Source: Paraburkholderia sartisoli (GTDB lineage Bacteria; Pseudomonadota; Gammaproteobacteria; Burkholderiales; Burkholderiaceae). Taken from it: a stretch of 64,000 nt of DNA. The DNA is taken from assembly GCF_900107685.1 (NCBI RefSeq), contig NZ_FNRQ01000001.1:372001-436000 (forward strand), written 5' to 3'. Shown here in pieces: positions 28,905 through 36,847 of this stretch (positions within the stretch are counted from its first letter, which is position 1; every line of letters begins with the position of its first letter). Made by a program: the position numbers and the translations under genes. Under the pieces are notes generated by a model, which was not told the origin of the DNA, made no database searches, and saw nothing but the letters and a program-made list of their open reading frames with translations.

Positions 28905-29522
28905 TCAGGCGCGATCGCCGGACGCGTCGGCGGCTTGGGCGGCTTGCGCCGCGGGGCTCGCGACAAAGCCAAAGCGCGCCGCGACGTCCGCGCGCGGGAT
29001 GGTTTGCAGCGGCAAGGTCGCGTCGGCGCGCCAGTGGAATGTGCCGCTCTGGCCATCGTCGGCGATTTTCGCGTGTTCCGAGAAAAGATCGAGGTCGTGG
29101 TCGTGCAACGCGGCCACGCGCGGCTGTTGTCCCGCGCTGGCCGCCGCCTCCGTGAACAGGATGCCGCCTTCGTCGTCGAGCCATGCCGCAGCGGGCGTGA
29201 ACGCGCCGCCCGCCTGATCGGTGAGCGTCAGCGTGCCGCCTGCATCGACGGCGAGCCGCACGATCCACGGCGTATAGACCAGTTCCACGTACACGCGCTG
29301 CGGGCCGTTCTGGAAGAACCACTGCCCGCGCGCGTCGGCTTCGTAGTTACGGTGAATGAAACCCAGCAGCGCCTCGTGACGGATCGGCTCGCCGGGTGCG
29401 CCCTGGGCCTGCGCGGCCTCGTCGCGCATGCGCCAGTTGCCGCGCCGGTCGAGCAGCAGCCAGCCGGTGCAATGCGGCACGTTCGGCCATTTGACGAGGG
29501 CCTGCCTGACGATGTCATCCAT
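28905..29522 (-). CDS. Conserved protein of unknown function
   Basis: A 205-residue protein without signal peptide or membrane helix, rich in Trp and aromatic residues (GWLLLDRRGNWRMRDE, RGQWFFQNGPQRVYVEL). I believe it belongs to a conserved beta-proteobacterial family of unknown function (possibly DUF2944 or DUF2946), but I cannot confirm this. Its ATG overlaps the end of the upstream hydrolase gene by eight bases, so the two are translationally coupled. The C-terminal 25 residues are Ala-rich. Confidence 0.7.
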   Translation of the reverse strand: MDDIVRQALVKWPNVPHCTGWLLLDRRGNWRMRDEAAQAQGAPGEPIRHEALLGFIHRNYEADARGQWFFQNGPQRVYVELVYTPWIVRLAVDAGGTLTLTDQAGGAFTPAAAWLDDEGGILFTEAAASAGQQPRVAALHDHDLDLFSEHAKIADDGQSGTFHWRADATLPLQTIPRADVAARFGFVASPAAQAAQAADASGDRA

Positions 29523-30597
29523 GATGGGCGAAGGGGGAGAGGTAGCCTAAAACGCGCTGCGCGAGCCAGTCGATGCGGCCCGGGAACGGCCCGGTCATGA
29601 AGCCGACGTGGCCGCCGTGATCCGGCTGGTCCAGTTCCACCGCCGCCGACACCTCACGGCGCGACGGCAGCACCGAGCCCGGCAGGAACGGGTCGTTGCG
29701 CGCGTTCAGCACGAGCGTCGGCACCGTGATGTCCGGCAGCAACGGGCGCGTGGTCGCGCGCGTCCAGTAGTCGTCGGTGTCGCGAAAGCCGTGCAGCGGC
29801 GCGGTCACGACGTTATCGAATTCGTACATCGTGCGGCTCGCGAGCATCGCGTGACGATCGAACAGGCCGGGGTATTGCGTGAGCTTCTGGTCGGCCTTCA
29901 CTTTCAGCGTCTTCAGGAAGCTGCGCGTGTACACCTTGCCGAAACCCTGCGACAGCGCGCGTCCACCGGCGTGTACGTCGAGCGGCGCGGAAATCGCCGC
30001 CGCCGCCGCGACAAACGACGCATCCTGCCTGCGTTCGCCCAGCCAGCGCAGCAGCACGTTGCCGCCGAGCGAAACGCCCGCCGCGACGATCGGCCCGCGA
30101 TGCATGCCGCGCAGACGCCGCAGCACCCAGTCGAGTTCGTCGCTGTCGGCGAGGTGATAGAAGCGCGGCAGCAGGTTCAGCGTGCCGCTGCAGCTACGGA
30201 AATGCGGCACGACGCCGTGCCATCCGCGATCGCGTGCGGCGGCCATCAGCGCGCGCGCGTAGTGCGACGCGGAATTGCCTTCAAGGCCGTGAAACAGCAC
30301 GAAAAGCGGTGTTTCGTCGTCGGAGCGGGAGAGGGGTGCAGCGCCATCGCGCGGGTGCGCAGCCGATGCGGGCTCGCGCTTCAGCCAGTCGAGTTCGATG
30401 AAGTCGCCATCGGGCGTGTCCCAGCGTTCGCGCCGGTAGGCGACGGCCGGCAGGCGCGCGAACAACGCGGGAACGATGGTCTGGGTGTGGCTGTTCGGCA
30501 GCCAGAACGGCGCGCGATAGCGCAGACCGGCGAACAGCTCCGCGACGTCCTCGACAGGCAACGTATCCGAACCGTTCTTGTTATGCGTCGTACTCAT
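29515..30597 (-). CDS. YheT-like alpha/beta hydrolase
   Basis: A 360-residue alpha/beta hydrolase of the YheT/EMB8 type. It begins with the family's PFWLPNSHTQTIVPALF element, has FHGLEGNSASHYARAL, the nucleophile elbow GVSLGGN, an acid in LNARNDPFLP and the catalytic His in DHGGHVGF. Its natural substrate is unknown; relatives are carboxylesterases. It overlaps the next gene of the same strand by eight bases, and a NTF2-like gene lies 57 bases upstream, so three genes may be one transcript. Confidence 0.88.
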   Translation of the reverse strand: MSTTHNKNGSDTLPVEDVAELFAGLRYRAPFWLPNSHTQTIVPALFARLPAVAYRRERWDTPDGDFIELDWLKREPASAAHPRDGAAPLSRSDDETPLFVLFHGLEGNSASHYARALMAAARDRGWHGVVPHFRSCSGTLNLLPRFYHLADSDELDWVLRRLRGMHRGPIVAAGVSLGGNVLLRWLGERRQDASFVAAAAAISAPLDVHAGGRALSQGFGKVYTRSFLKTLKVKADQKLTQYPGLFDRHAMLASRTMYEFDNVVTAPLHGFRDTDDYWTRATTRPLLPDITVPTLVLNARNDPFLPGSVLPSRREVSAAVELDQPDHGGHVGFMTGPFPGRIDWLAQRVLGYLSPFAHHG

Positions 30598-30654
30598 GCC
30601 AGCAGCCAGATCGAAAAAACGGAAAAGCAGGAACGACAGGAAAAACGGACAGCG

Positions 30655-31101
30655 TCAATGCAGCGATCCCTGTCCGTGCCGCATCTTGACCGCGAACTGG
30701 CTCGCGGCGGCGTCGGGCATCGGGCTCGAATGAATGTGCGCGATGCGCCATTCGCCGCGCTCGTGAACCATCACATACGTGGTGAAAACCATCGCGGGCG
30801 CGGCCGCCGGATCGGCCGGGCTATGCGCTTCGGCGATCGCGTAGACCACGGTGCCAAGGCTGTCGTAGACGCGGATATCGAGCGGCTCGATCGATACCGG
30901 ATTCATTTCGAGCTGCACGGACAGACCCGCGCGGATGCTTTCGAGGCCGTGCAGGTGCGAGCCGTCCGCCCAGATGCAGCTGACGAACTCCTCGTCGATC
31001 CACAGGCCCATCAAGCTGTCGATGTTGACCTCGGCGATGGCCTGGTACCAGGCGTTGAGCGTGTCGGCGGCGGCTTCGAAGATGTGGGCAAAACGTGGCA
31101 T
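30655..31101 (-). CDS. NTF2-like (SnoaL/DUF4440-type) protein
   Basis: A 148-residue protein with the cone-shaped NTF2-like pattern: an N-terminal helix (ADTLNAWYQAIAEVNIDSLMGLW), a conserved GLESIRAGL helix, and strands ending in WRIAHIHSSPMP. Such proteins bind small hydrophobic ligands or act as isomerases; no catalytic residue can be named. It stands between waaF and the YheT-like hydrolase on the same strand. Confidence 0.8.
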   Translation of the reverse strand: MPRFAHIFEAAADTLNAWYQAIAEVNIDSLMGLWIDEEFVSCIWADGSHLHGLESIRAGLSVQLEMNPVSIEPLDIRVYDSLGTVVYAIAEAHSPADPAAAPAMVFTTYVMVHERGEWRIAHIHSSPMPDAAASQFAVKMRHGQGSLH

Positions 31102-31219
31102 GGCTCGTCAGTCTCTTGTGCGCGGCGCGCGCGGTTGCGTGTCCGGGTGCGTCTCCGGGCCGGCTCGACAGTCAGCGGCAGCGCCCCGGCGTGCGTACAC
31201 GGATGGGACTTCCGCGAGG

Positions 31220-31245
31220 ATGCCCGCGCCGTGAGGCGCGGGCAT
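31220..31245. terminator. Perfect hairpin between waaF and the NTF2-like gene
   Basis: An 11-base perfect stem ATGCCCGCGCC / GGCGCGGGCAT closes on GTGA. It has no T tract on either side, so it is either a weak terminator or an RNA stability element downstream of waaF (37 bases past the stop). Confidence 0.45.
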
Positions 31246-31281
31246 GACGCGATGAAGCATGCGTATGGCGATCAGACGGTT

Positions 31282-32307
31282 CTAGCGTTGCGCGACCAGC
31301 ATGCCGCGCAGGTCATCGAAGACCTGTTCCGCGCTGAGCTGGCGCAGGCAGTTCAGATGGCCGAGCGGGCACTCGCGCTGGAAGCAGGGACTGCATTCGA
31401 GATGCAGCCATTGTACCTTTGCAAGCTCCGACAGGGGCGGGGTGTGGCGCGGATCGGTCGAGCCGTAGACGGCCACCAGCGGCCGGCGCAGCGCGGCCGC
31501 GACGTGCATCAGCCCGGAATCGTTCGTGACGACGGCGCTTGCCCGCGAGATCAGCGCACACGCCTCGCCGAGCGCGGTCTGGCCGCACAGGTTGCGCACG
31601 TTCGGTGCGTGCCCGGCAATCGCCTGGGCGAGCGGCGCGTCTTTCGGCGAGCCGAGCGCGACGATCTGCGTGTACGGAAACGACTGGCCGATCATCTTCG
31701 CGAGCGCGGCGAAATGCTCGGGCGGCCAGCGCTTGGCCGGGCCGTATTCGGCGCCCGGGCAGAACACGACGAGCGGCACGCGCGTATCCAGATTGAAGCG
31801 CGCCGACACGCGCGACGCCTCGTTCAGGTCGGCGTCGAGACGCGGCATCGGCAGGTCGCCAGGCACTTTCGCGCCCGGCGCATAGGCGAGCGCGGCGTAC
31901 TGGCCGACCATCGGCGGACGTTCGTCCTTGCGCGGATTCGCGTGACGCACGTTCAGGAGGCCGTAGCGGCTCTCGCCGGTATAGCCGATGCGCAGCGCAA
32001 TGCCCGCCATCCACGGAATCAGCGCCGACTTCAGCGAATTCGGCAGCACGTACGCGGCGTCATATCCGACTTCGCGCAGGTCGCTCGCGAGCTGCCAGCG
32101 GCGCAGCATCTGCAGCTTGCCGTGCGCGAGATCGGTGGCGTGGACGTCGCGAATCTCGGGCATGCGCTCGAGCACGGGCGCGACCCAGCTGGGCGCGACC
32201 GCATCGATCGCGATGCGCGGATGCAGTTTCACGAGCCGCGAAAACAGCGGCTGAGCCATCAATGCGTCACCGATCCAGTTCGGTGCGATTACCAACGCGC
32301 GACGCAT
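31282..32307 (-). CDS. waaF: ADP-heptose:LPS heptosyltransferase II
   Basis: A 341-residue GT9-family enzyme that adds the second heptose to the LPS inner core in the cytoplasm. It begins ALVIAPNWIGDALMAQPLF and has PGAEYGPAKRWPPEHFAAL and the nucleotide-sugar motif VTNDSGLMHVAAALRRPLVAVYGSTDPRHTPP. It lies downstream of ilvE and a zinc-finger gene, an order seen in this group; it is separated from the zinc-finger gene by 145 bases that hold a hairpin. Confidence 0.95.
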   Translation of the reverse strand: MRRALVIAPNWIGDALMAQPLFSRLVKLHPRIAIDAVAPSWVAPVLERMPEIRDVHATDLAHGKLQMLRRWQLASDLREVGYDAAYVLPNSLKSALIPWMAGIALRIGYTGESRYGLLNVRHANPRKDERPPMVGQYAALAYAPGAKVPGDLPMPRLDADLNEASRVSARFNLDTRVPLVVFCPGAEYGPAKRWPPEHFAALAKMIGQSFPYTQIVALGSPKDAPLAQAIAGHAPNVRNLCGQTALGEACALISRASAVVTNDSGLMHVAAALRRPLVAVYGSTDPRHTPPLSELAKVQWLHLECSPCFQRECPLGHLNCLRQLSAEQVFDDLRGMLVAQR

Positions 32308-32336
32308 CAGGGTGGGTTTCCGGTGTCGAAACGAAG

Positions 32337-32360
32337 CGCCGCGCGCACAGGCGCGCGGCG
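32337..32360. terminator. Hairpin between the zinc-finger gene and waaF
   Basis: A ten-base GC-only stem (32337-32346 with 32351-32360) closes on ACAG. It lies between the zinc-finger gene and waaF, about 30 bases before the waaF start. The T tract on the minus strand is weak (CTTCGTTTCG), so termination is possible but unsure. Confidence 0.4.
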
Positions 32361-32452
32361 TTCAGGTTGTGGAGGAAAGACGGCCGGGCGAAGCGCGGCG
32401 GGCCGGAACGACGTCCAGCTCGCCGCGGCTGCCAGCCGCGATGCGGACGTGC

Positions 32453-32647
32453 TCAGTGGCCTTTGACCACTTCGCCGGCGCGCAACTTGTAGCGCGTGCC
32501 GCAATACGGGCAACGTGCCTCGCCGTGCGTCACGTCGATGAAGACGCGCGGATGCGTGCTCCAGCGCGGCATCGACGGATTCGGGCAATACGCCGGCAGG
32601 TCTTTGGCCGAGAGTTCGACCAGCGGCATTTCCTTGATTTCACTCAT
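32453..32647 (-). CDS. Small CHCC-type zinc-finger protein
   Basis: A 64-residue protein with a compact zinc site: CPNP near residue 21, His in the middle, and CPYCGTRYKL near residue 46. This is the zf-CHCC pattern, also seen in a subunit of mitochondrial complex I; the bacterial role is unknown. It lies 74 bases after ilvE on the same strand. Confidence 0.88.
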   Translation of the reverse strand: MSEIKEMPLVELSAKDLPAYCPNPSMPRWSTHPRVFIDVTHGEARCPYCGTRYKLRAGEVVKGH

Positions 32648-32721
32648 GACGACTTTCTCTTTGTATTCGGATGAAAACGCGGTGCGCGGTGTAAAGCCAC
32701 GCGCAGGCCGTGAACGAACGC

Positions 32722-33642
32722 TTAAACCTTCGTCAGCCAGTTCGCGTACTTCGTGCTCTTGCCGTTCACGATGTCGAAGAAGCCGGATTGCAGCTTTTCC
32801 GTGATCGGACCGCGCGCGCCCGCGCCGATCGTGCGGTTGTCGAGTTCGCGGATCGGCGTGACTTCGGCGGCCGTGCCGGTGAAGAACGCTTCGTCGCAGG
32901 TGTAGACCTCGTCGCGCGTGATGCGCTTTTCGATTACTTCGATGCCGGCGTCTTTCGCGAGTGTGATGACGGTGTCACGCGTGATGCCGTCGAGGCACGA
33001 CGACAGATCAGGCGTGTACAGCTTGCCGTTGTTCACGAGGAAGAAGTTTTCGCCCGAGCCTTCCGACACGTAGCCGTCCACATCCAGCAGCAGCGCTTCG
33101 TCGTAGCCGTCGGCGGTGGCTTCCTGGTTCGCGAGGATCGAGTTCACGTACCAGCCCGACGCCTTCGCGCGGACCATCGACACGTTCACATGATGGCGCG
33201 TGAACGACGACGTCTTCACGCGGATGCCCTTCTTCAGGCCGTCTTCGCCGAGGTACGCGCCCCACGGCCACGCGGCGATTGCGACGTGGATCGTGTTGCC
33301 CTTCGCCGACACGCCGAGCTTTTCCGAGCCGACCCAGATGATCGGGCGCAGATAGCACGACTCCAGCTTGTTCTCGCGGACGACTTCGCGCTGCGCGGCG
33401 GCGAGCGTTTCGTGGTCGAACGGGACGTCCATCTGGAAGATTTTCGCGGAGTTCAGGAGACGCTTGGTGTGCTCCTGCAGACGGAAGATCGCGGTGCCGG
33501 CGTCCGTCTTGTAGGCTCGCACGCCCTCGAAGACGCCCATGCCATAGTGCAGCGTGTGGGTGAGGACGTGAATTTTGGCATCGCGCCAGTCGATGAGCTT
33601 GCCATCCATCCAGATCTTGCCGTCGCGGTCGGCCATTGACAT
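32722..33642 (-). CDS. ilvE: Branched-chain amino-acid aminotransferase
   Basis: A 306-residue fold-type IV PLP enzyme that makes the last step to Val, Leu and Ile. The PLP Lys is K160 (VRAKASGWYVNS), with YGMGVFEGVRAYKT near the start, the YLRPIIWVG segment and EGSGENFF and FFTGTAAEVTPI later. The start at 33642 (MSMADRDG) has a TGGAG site; a second in-frame ATG lies two codons on. It leads a minus-strand run with the zinc-finger gene and waaF and is divergent from azlCD. Confidence 0.96.
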   Translation of the reverse strand: MSMADRDGKIWMDGKLIDWRDAKIHVLTHTLHYGMGVFEGVRAYKTDAGTAIFRLQEHTKRLLNSAKIFQMDVPFDHETLAAAQREVVRENKLESCYLRPIIWVGSEKLGVSAKGNTIHVAIAAWPWGAYLGEDGLKKGIRVKTSSFTRHHVNVSMVRAKASGWYVNSILANQEATADGYDEALLLDVDGYVSEGSGENFFLVNNGKLYTPDLSSCLDGITRDTVITLAKDAGIEVIEKRITRDEVYTCDEAFFTGTAAEVTPIRELDNRTIGAGARGPITEKLQSGFFDIVNGKSTKYANWLTKV

Positions 33643-33952
33643 ACGATTCTCCAGGCGGTGCGTAATGAGGTGTTCGTGGCGCCGCTGGGACGACCTGGCG
33701 GGACCGCGCGACGCGGACTTACGGCGGGCGTAAGCCGGAATGCGTGGCGCGAAAAGCCAAAACACAGATTCGTCAAGCGGCGAAGTCCGTTATTTTAGCG
33801 TCTTTTGCACACGGAACGGGCATTCAGCCACCTTACGGACGCTATAATTCTGCGCACACATAAATCAGTTCCGGATGCGCTGGCGGAGGTTTTCCGACAG
33901 GCTGTGTCTTTTCTGCTACGGCGGCGCATCGCGCGTCGGCCCGCCTCGTCCA
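33643..33952. other. Divergent intergenic region ilvE / azlCD
   Basis: About 310 bp that must carry promoters for both ilvE (minus) and azlCD (plus). AT-rich patches occur around 33785-33800 and 33840-33865. I see no leader peptide with a run of branched-chain codons and no clear Lrp-type motif. Confidence 0.35.
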
Positions 33953-34699
33953 ATGTCTCATCGCCTCTCTGAAGTTGATCGCCAGGCCTTTCGCCTGGGC
34001 CTGCGTGACTATTCGCCCACGCTCATGGCGATATTCTCGTGGGGGCTCGTGACCGGCATCGCGATGAGCAAATCCGTGCTGACGCTGCCCCAGGCGCTCG
34101 GCATGTCGCTGGCGGTGTATGCGGGCTCGTCGCAACTGGCCGTGCTGCCGCTCTTCGCCGCGAAGCTGCCGGTCTGGACGATCCTGCTCACCGCCGCGAT
34201 GGTCAACACCCGCTTCGTGATCTTCAGCGCCGGCCTCGCGCCGCATTTCTCGTATCTGCCGCTGTGGCGACGCATGCTGATCGGCTATTTCAACGGCGAC
34301 ATCATCTATCTGCTGTTCCAGAAGAAGAGCTTTCCGGTCGGCTTCCAGCCCGGCAAGGAGGCGTATTTCTGGGGCATGGCGATTGCCAGCTGGGCATCGT
34401 GGCAGGTCTCGTCGGCGGTCGGCATCCTGCTCGCGAGCCTTTTCCCCGACAACTGGGGGCTTGGGCTTGCCGGCACGCTCGTGCTGCTGCCGATCATGGT
34501 GTCGGCGATCGTCACGCGTTCCACGGCCGTCGCGGTCGCCATCGCGGGCGTCGTTTCGCTGCTGGCGTTCGACCTGCCGTACCGGCTCGCGCTGCCGCTG
34601 GCCGTGATCACCGCGATCGTCGCGGGCAGCATCACCGATCTGGTCGTCGAGCGCGCCGATCTGCGCCGCATCCGCCAGCGCGCGGGAGATTCACGATGA
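33953..34699 (+). CDS. azlC: AzlC-family branched-chain amino-acid exporter, large subunit
   Basis: A 248-residue membrane protein with the AzlC pattern: FSWGLVTGIAMSKSVLTLPQALGMSLAVYAGSSQLAVLPL at the start, NTRFVIFSAGLAPHF, and later helices. With AzlD it forms an inner-membrane exporter for Val, Leu, Ile and analogues. The start at 33953 is the first Met before the helix; the frame opens further up without a ribosome site. Its TGA stop overlaps the azlD ATG (ATGA), so the two are coupled. Confidence 0.9.
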   Translation: MSHRLSEVDRQAFRLGLRDYSPTLMAIFSWGLVTGIAMSKSVLTLPQALGMSLAVYAGSSQLAVLPLFAAKLPVWTILLTAAMVNTRFVIFSAGLAPHFSYLPLWRRMLIGYFNGDIIYLLFQKKSFPVGFQPGKEAYFWGMAIASWASWQVSSAVGILLASLFPDNWGLGLAGTLVLLPIMVSAIVTRSTAVAVAIAGVVSLLAFDLPYRLALPLAVITAIVAGSITDLVVERADLRRIRQRAGDSR

Positions 34700-35019
34700 C
34701 CACCACGCAGATCTGGCTCGCCATTCTCGGCATGACGTTCGTCACCGCGTTGACGCGTGCGATGTTCCTGATCGGCGGCGAGCGCACGGTCCTGCCGGAG
34801 CGCGTGCAGCGCATGCTGCGCTACGCGCCGGCCGCGGCGCTGGCGGCGGTCGTGCTGCCCGACGTGGTGGAAACCAGCAACGGGCTGTCCTTCGGCCTGT
34901 CGAATCACGAGTTCTACGCCACGCTCGCGGGGCTCGGCTGGTATCTATGGCGGCGCAGCATGATCGGCACGATTGTCGCCGGCATGGCGGTGTTCACCTT
35001 CCTGCGATTTGTTGCCTAG
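34696..35019 (+). CDS. azlD: AzlD-family branched-chain amino-acid exporter, small subunit
   Basis: A 107-residue protein with four membrane helices and the AzlD pattern (ILGMTFVTALTRAMFLIGG, then MLRYAPAAALAAVVLPDV). It partners AzlC. It overlaps azlC by four bases. Placed opposite ilvE, the pair may export excess branched-chain amino acids that IlvE makes. Confidence 0.9.
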   Translation: MTTTQIWLAILGMTFVTALTRAMFLIGGERTVLPERVQRMLRYAPAAALAAVVLPDVVETSNGLSFGLSNHEFYATLAGLGWYLWRRSMIGTIVAGMAVFTFLRFVA

Positions 35020-35241
35020 CGTCCGGCCGCGGGAAATATTGCATCGCAGCATCGCGCAACGCCCGTCCAAATGCTGGAGATTCGCTGCCACACGTCCAGG
35101 AACGTCACCGGTATCGGTTAAAATAGCCGTCTTCCGGATCACTGCGCGAAGCCGCGGCCGATGCCGCCGGCCCTGTCCTCGTCATGTCGGGCAGGTTGCG
35201 CTGTCCATCACCGCCTTCCAATCAACCTGCATCCCGACACC

Positions 35242-36435
35242 ATGACCCAAGTGAAGCGTCTCACCGATCTGATCGCCGAAGGCAAGCTTGCCGGCCAACG
35301 CGTGTTCATCCGCGCCGATCTGAACGTGCCGCAGGACGATCACGGCAACATCACCGAAGACACCCGCATCCGTGCGTCGGTGCCGGCGATCCGCGACGCA
35401 CTCGATGCCGGCGCGGCCGTGATGGTCACCTCGCACCTTGGGCGCCCGACCGAAGGCGAACTCAAGCCGGAAGACTCGCTCGCGCCGGTCGCGAAGCGTC
35501 TTGGGGAACTGCTCGGCCGCGACGTGCCGCTGGTCGCGAACTGGGTGGAGAACGGCGTGAACGTCGCGCCGGGCCAGGTCGTGCTGCTCGAGAACTGCCG
35601 CGTGAACAAGGGCGAAAAGAAGAATTCCGACGAGCTCGCGCAAAAGATGGCGAAGCTCTGCGACGTCTACGTCAACGACGCGTTCGGCACCGCGCACCGC
35701 GCCGAAGCCACCACGTACGGCATCGCGAAATACGCGCCGGTCGCCTGCGCGGGTCCGCTGCTCGCGGCTGAACTCGACGCGCTCGGCAAGGCGCTCGGCG
35801 CGCCGAAGCGTCCGCTGGTGGCGATCGTCGCGGGCTCCAAGGTGTCGACCAAACTCACCATTCTCGATTCGCTCGCCGGCAAGGTCGACCAGCTGATCGT
35901 CGGCGGCGGCATCGCGAACACGTTCATGCTGGCGGCGGGCCTGAAGATCGGCAAGTCGCTCGCCGAAGCCGATCTCGTCAACGAAGCGAAGGCCATCATC
36001 GACGCCGCGAAGGCACGCGGCGCCTCGGTGCCGATCCCGACGGACGTCGTCACCGCGAAGGAATTCTCGCCGGCGGCGAAGGCCGAAGTGAAGGCGGTGG
36101 CCGATGTGCAGGACGACGACCTGATCCTCGACATTGGCCCGGACACCGCGAAGGCGCTGGCCGCGCAGCTGGAAAAGGCCGGCACGATCGTCTGGAACGG
36201 CCCGGTCGGCGTGTTCGAATTCGACCAGTTCGGCAACGGCACGAAGACGCTGGCTGATGCGATCGCGAAGTCGCCGGCGTTCTCGATCGCGGGCGGCGGC
36301 GACACGCTCGCGGCGATCGCCAAGTACGGCATCCACGACAAGGTCAGCTATATCTCGACGGGCGGCGGCGCCTTCCTCGAGTTCCTCGAAGGCAAGAAAC
36401 TGCCCGCCGTCGAAATCCTCGAATCGCGGGCTTAA
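35242..36435 (+). CDS. pgk: Phosphoglycerate kinase
   Basis: A 397-residue glycolytic and gluconeogenic enzyme (1,3-bisphosphoglycerate + ADP to 3-phosphoglycerate + ATP). The N-domain has [13 protein letters not shown] and [11 protein letters not shown]; the C-domain has [16 protein letters not shown], the nucleotide site [11 protein letters not shown], and [13 protein letters not shown] near the end. The start at 35242 gives MTQVKRL. pyk and fba follow on the same strand, which makes a lower-glycolysis cluster. Confidence 0.97.
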   Translation: MTQVKRLTDLIAEGKLAGQRVFIRADLNVPQDDHGNITEDTRIRASVPAIRDALDAGAAVMVTSHLGRPTEGELKPEDSLAPVAKRLGELLGRDVPLVANWVENGVNVAPGQVVLLENCRVNKGEKKNSDELAQKMAKLCDVYVNDAFGTAHRAEATTYGIAKYAPVACAGPLLAAELDALGKALGAPKRPLVAIVAGSKVSTKLTILDSLAGKVDQLIVGGGIANTFMLAAGLKIGKSLAEADLVNEAKAIIDAAKARGASVPIPTDVVTAKEFSPAAKAEVKAVADVQDDDLILDIGPDTAKALAAQLEKAGTIVWNGPVGVFEFDQFGNGTKTLADAIAKSPAFSIAGGGDTLAAIAKYGIHDKVSYISTGGGAFLEFLEGKKLPAVEILESRA

Positions 36436-36847
36436 CGTGGCAACGCGCTCCCCGACGAAAGCAGCAAAAGGCCGGCCCACGCCGCGTACGACAGCCGCAG
36501 GGGAGCGCAGCAGCGCGCACTCCGGCAGCAAGCCGCCGGCAGCGGCTCCGGCGTCAGCCGGCGCGCCGGGCCAGCCGGCGGTGCAGGAACACGCACAGAA
36601 TCACGCAGTAACGGCACGACACACCCGCGCGCCAGCAGAAACCGCCACAACCGACACCGCCGCGCTGGCCGAAGCCAGCGCACAGGCACCAGACATCGCA
36701 GCAGCGGCCACGCCCGCTGCGCAACGCTCAAACAAAGCGACGCCAGCTCCAGCCGGCGCGCAACCCCTGGCAGCCGCCCGCGCGGCCACGCCATCGAATC
36801 CGACTCGCAACGCTCAATCCAGCGAACCCATCCAGACGAGGAGACTC
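36436..36847 (+). other. Open, Ala/Pro-rich reading frame between pgk and pyk
   Basis: These 411 bases are open in the pyk frame from a GTG at 36437, one base after the pgk stop. The 137 codons encode an almost pure Ala/Pro/Thr/Ser-rich, low-complexity sequence with no domain. The GTG has no ribosome site, while the pyk ATG at 36848 has an excellent one (GAGGAG). The region is therefore called a spacer, but it could be a separate small protein or an N-terminal extension of pyruvate kinase. Confidence 0.45.

Noticed and set aside
29608..32466. A 952-codon plus-strand frame opposite the YheT-like, NTF2-like and waaF genes
   Set aside because: It crosses several well-supported genes and intergenic gaps on the other strand and shows Arg-rich low-information sequence, so it is a shadow frame.
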